DNA of 64,000 nt from Harmonia axyridis (Eukaryota > Arthropoda > Insecta > Coleoptera > Coccinellidae). Position numbers and translations under genes: made by a program. The notes under the pieces were generated by a model that was not told where the DNA came from, did no database searches, and worked only from the letters and a program-made list of their open reading frames with translations. Position 1 is the stretch's first letter; the number at the start of each line of letters is the position of its first letter. This document shows, in pieces, positions 62,742 through 64,000 of the stretch. The stretch lies in contig NC_059508.1 in NCBI RefSeq assembly GCF_914767665.1, positions 26,039,501 through 26,103,500 on the forward strand, read 5' to 3'.

Positions 62742-64000
62742 TTGTTCATTTTCTTGGGCTCGGATGTCACGCAGGTAGCTGTAATCTCCCACGTGGTAAG
62801 GTCAATTGCTGCTGTAACCACAAATGCACGACTGACTTCTGTCGTTGATTTCATTCGTTTGTTATTTTCTTCAATGTTTCTCATTCTAACACTTTTCATC
62901 GTATTGCACAGGGACGAAAGCTTGACACGCGTGTCTAAGGAAACCACTTTGGTATAAGGGTCTGTTCTTATTCCCTTCTTTTTGTTTAATGAACAATTAT
63001 CCAAGTAAGCAATTCCACATTGTGGATTTTCTTGGACTCGGATGTCACGCAGGTAGCTATAATCTCCCACGTGGTGAGGTCAATTGCTGCTGTAACCACA
63101 AATGCACGACTGACTTCTGTTGTTGATTTCATTCGTTTGTTATTTTCTTCAATGATTCTCATTCTAACACTTTTCATCGTATTGCACAGGGACGAAAGCT
63201 TGACACGCGTGTCTAAGGAAACCACTTTGGTATAAGGGACTGTTCTTATTCCCTTCTTTTTGTTTAATGAACAATTATCCAAGTAAGCCATTCCACATTG
63301 TTGATTTTCTTGGACTCGGATGTCTCGCAGGTAGCTATAATCTCCCACGTGGTAAGGTCAATTGCTGCTGTAACCACAAATGCACGACTGACTTCTGTTG
63401 TTGATTTCATTTGTTTGTTATTTCCTTCTATATTTCTCATTCTAACACTTTTCATCGTATTGCACAGGGACGAAAGCTTGACACGCGTGTCTAAGGAAAC
63501 CACTTTGGTATAAGGGACTGTTCTAATTCCCTTCTTTTTGTTTAATGAACAATTATCCAAGTAAGCAATTCCACATTGTTGATTTTCTTGGACTCGGATG
63601 TCACGCAGGTAGCTATAATCTCCCACGTGGTAAGGTCAATTGCTGCTGTAACCACAATTGGACGGCTGACTTCTGTTGTTGATTTCATTTGTTTGTTATT
63701 TCCTTCAATGTTCCTCATTCTAACACTTCTCATCGTATTGCACAGGGACGAAAGCTTGACACACGTGTCTAAGGAAACCACTTTGGTATAAGGGACTGTT
63801 CTTATATCATTCTTTCTGTATAATGATCAATTATCCCAGTAAGTCATTCCACATTGTTGATTTTCTTGGACTCGGATGTCACGCAGGTATCTATAATCTC
63901 CCACGTGGTAAGGTCAATTGCTGCTGTAATCACAAATGCACGACTGACTTCTGTTGTTGATTTGATTTGTTTGTTATTTCCTTCAATGTTTCTCATTCTA

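Larger units (their letters stand above)
1..64000. repeat. Satellite DNA array, about 278-bp unit, about 230 copies
   Basis: Every stretch of the window aligns to one AT-rich unit of about 278 bp. Unit starts (first base of the TTGTTGATT box) recur at 263, 541, 818, 1096, 1374, 1652 and so on, with spacing 276-278 except at specific indels. Units differ from each other by a few to roughly ten percent by eye, mostly as combinations of a limited set of diagnostic variants: GATTTTC or GATTATC in the head; CGGATGTC, CGAATGTC or CGGATGACAC; TCTGTTGTTG or TCTAATGTTG; ATTTG with ATTTCC or ATTCG with ATTTTC; several linker types. The window opens 15 bases into a unit and closes inside one, so the true array is longer. 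One HindIII site per unit would give a 278-bp ladder. Orientation is forward at 1-48,055 and 56,761-64,000 and reverse at 48,059-56,760. Length, homogeneity and higher-order structure indicate eukaryotic satellite DNA; the family is not recognised. Confidence 0.97.
56761..64000 (+). repeat. Forward satellite block right of the inversion
   Basis: Unit starts are 56954, 57224, 57494, 57772, 58050, 58328, 58606, 58882, 59160, 59438, 59715, 59993, 60271, 60549, 60827, 61105, 61383, 61661, 61939, 62218, 62375 (short), 62620 (short), 62742, 63020, 63298, 63576 and 63854. The first part (about 56,770-57,990) is a direct copy of 46,420-47,650 at an offset of about 10,337-10,344 bp, sharing ACATCGGTATAAGG, the damaged second palindrome (GACTTTCGTG here, GACTTTTGTG there), CCACAAGGGTTTG, ATGCTCGACTG and ACGATTGAC. 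The rest is colinear with the inverted block. The window ends inside a unit. Confidence 0.9.

Noticed and set aside
1..64000. Hundreds of open frames of 60-213 codons on both strands
   Set aside because: They repeat with the unit, begin mostly at TTG or GTG, occur on opposite strands of the same DNA, change frame every unit because 278 is not a multiple of 3, and often owe their length to indels or flips. No recognisable domain is seen. A test would be dN/dS across units.
1..64000. CRISPR array
   Set aside because: Repeats are 278 bp with no short repeat-spacer alternation and no unique spacers; no cas genes.
1..64000. Bacterial-type promoter hexamers (TTGACA and TATAAT) in every unit
   Set aside because: TTGACA and the TATAAG after it are 25 bp apart, and TTGGAC to TATAAT is 20 bp, not about 17. 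The context is a eukaryotic-style satellite, so these are chance matches in AT-rich DNA.
1..64000. Transposon, LTR or retroelement origin
   Set aside because: No terminal repeats, target-site duplications, tRNA-primer sites, poly-A tails or transposase/reverse-transcriptase coding are visible. An ancient origin from an element cannot be excluded.
1..64000. rDNA intergenic spacer subrepeats
   Set aside because: Spacers can have repeats of this size, but no rRNA sequence appears in 64 kb, and inverted blocks on this scale are unusual for rDNA.
1..64000. tRNA or other Pol III genes
   Set aside because: No convincing A-box/B-box pair or cloverleaf was seen in the unit.

Overview
The whole 64,000-base window is one uninterrupted satellite DNA array. 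An AT-rich unit of about 278 bp is repeated roughly 230 times. No protein-coding gene, RNA gene, transposon or other unique sequence is visible, and neither end of the window reaches flanking DNA. Long arrays of this kind, with higher-order repeats, half-unit insertions, local homogenisation and inverted blocks, are typical of eukaryotic heterochromatin (centromeric, pericentromeric, subtelomeric or sex-chromosomal). I do not recognise the family and cannot name the organism.

I start each unit at the first base of a TTGTTGATT box. From there a typical unit carries a CACGTG palindrome at base 49, CAATTG at base 62, a second TTGTTGATTT near base 100, one HindIII site (AAGCTT) at base 177, and a second palindrome (CACGTG or a variant) at base 187. 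It ends in a variable T-rich linker. The two CACGTG sites are 138 and 140 bp apart round the unit, almost exactly half a period.

Layout: (1) 1-48,055, units in forward orientation. Within this, 1-4,951 has small 3- to 6-unit repeats. 4,952-9,396 has a five- to six-unit higher-order repeat (1,388 bp, then 1,667 bp). 9,397-26,565 is a patchwork of 2.2-2.8 kb and about 5.2-5.5 kb repeats. 26,566-31,010 has a 2,362-bp higher-order repeat. About 27,260-41,191 is a tandem pair of 6,966-bp blocks. About 39,150-45,530 has overlapping 3,332-bp repeats. 45,775-48,055 is a more diverged tract. (2) 48,059-56,760, units in reverse orientation. (3) 56,761-64,000, forward again. The reverse block is colinear, in mirror order, with the forward block on its right. 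The forward tract left of the first flip (about 46,420-47,990) reappears as a direct copy right of the second flip (about 56,770-57,990). A perfect 32-bp-arm hairpin lies at 55,181-55,249 inside the reverse block.

Open reading frames of 60-213 codons occur on both strands of nearly every unit. They start mostly at TTG or GTG, shift frame at each unit because 278 is not a multiple of 3, and run across recombination joints. I treat them as by-products of the repeat. The biology here is array evolution: unequal exchange, segmental duplication, microhomology joints, fold-back events and block-wise homogenisation. A repeated E-box-like palindrome is the only candidate protein-binding signal.
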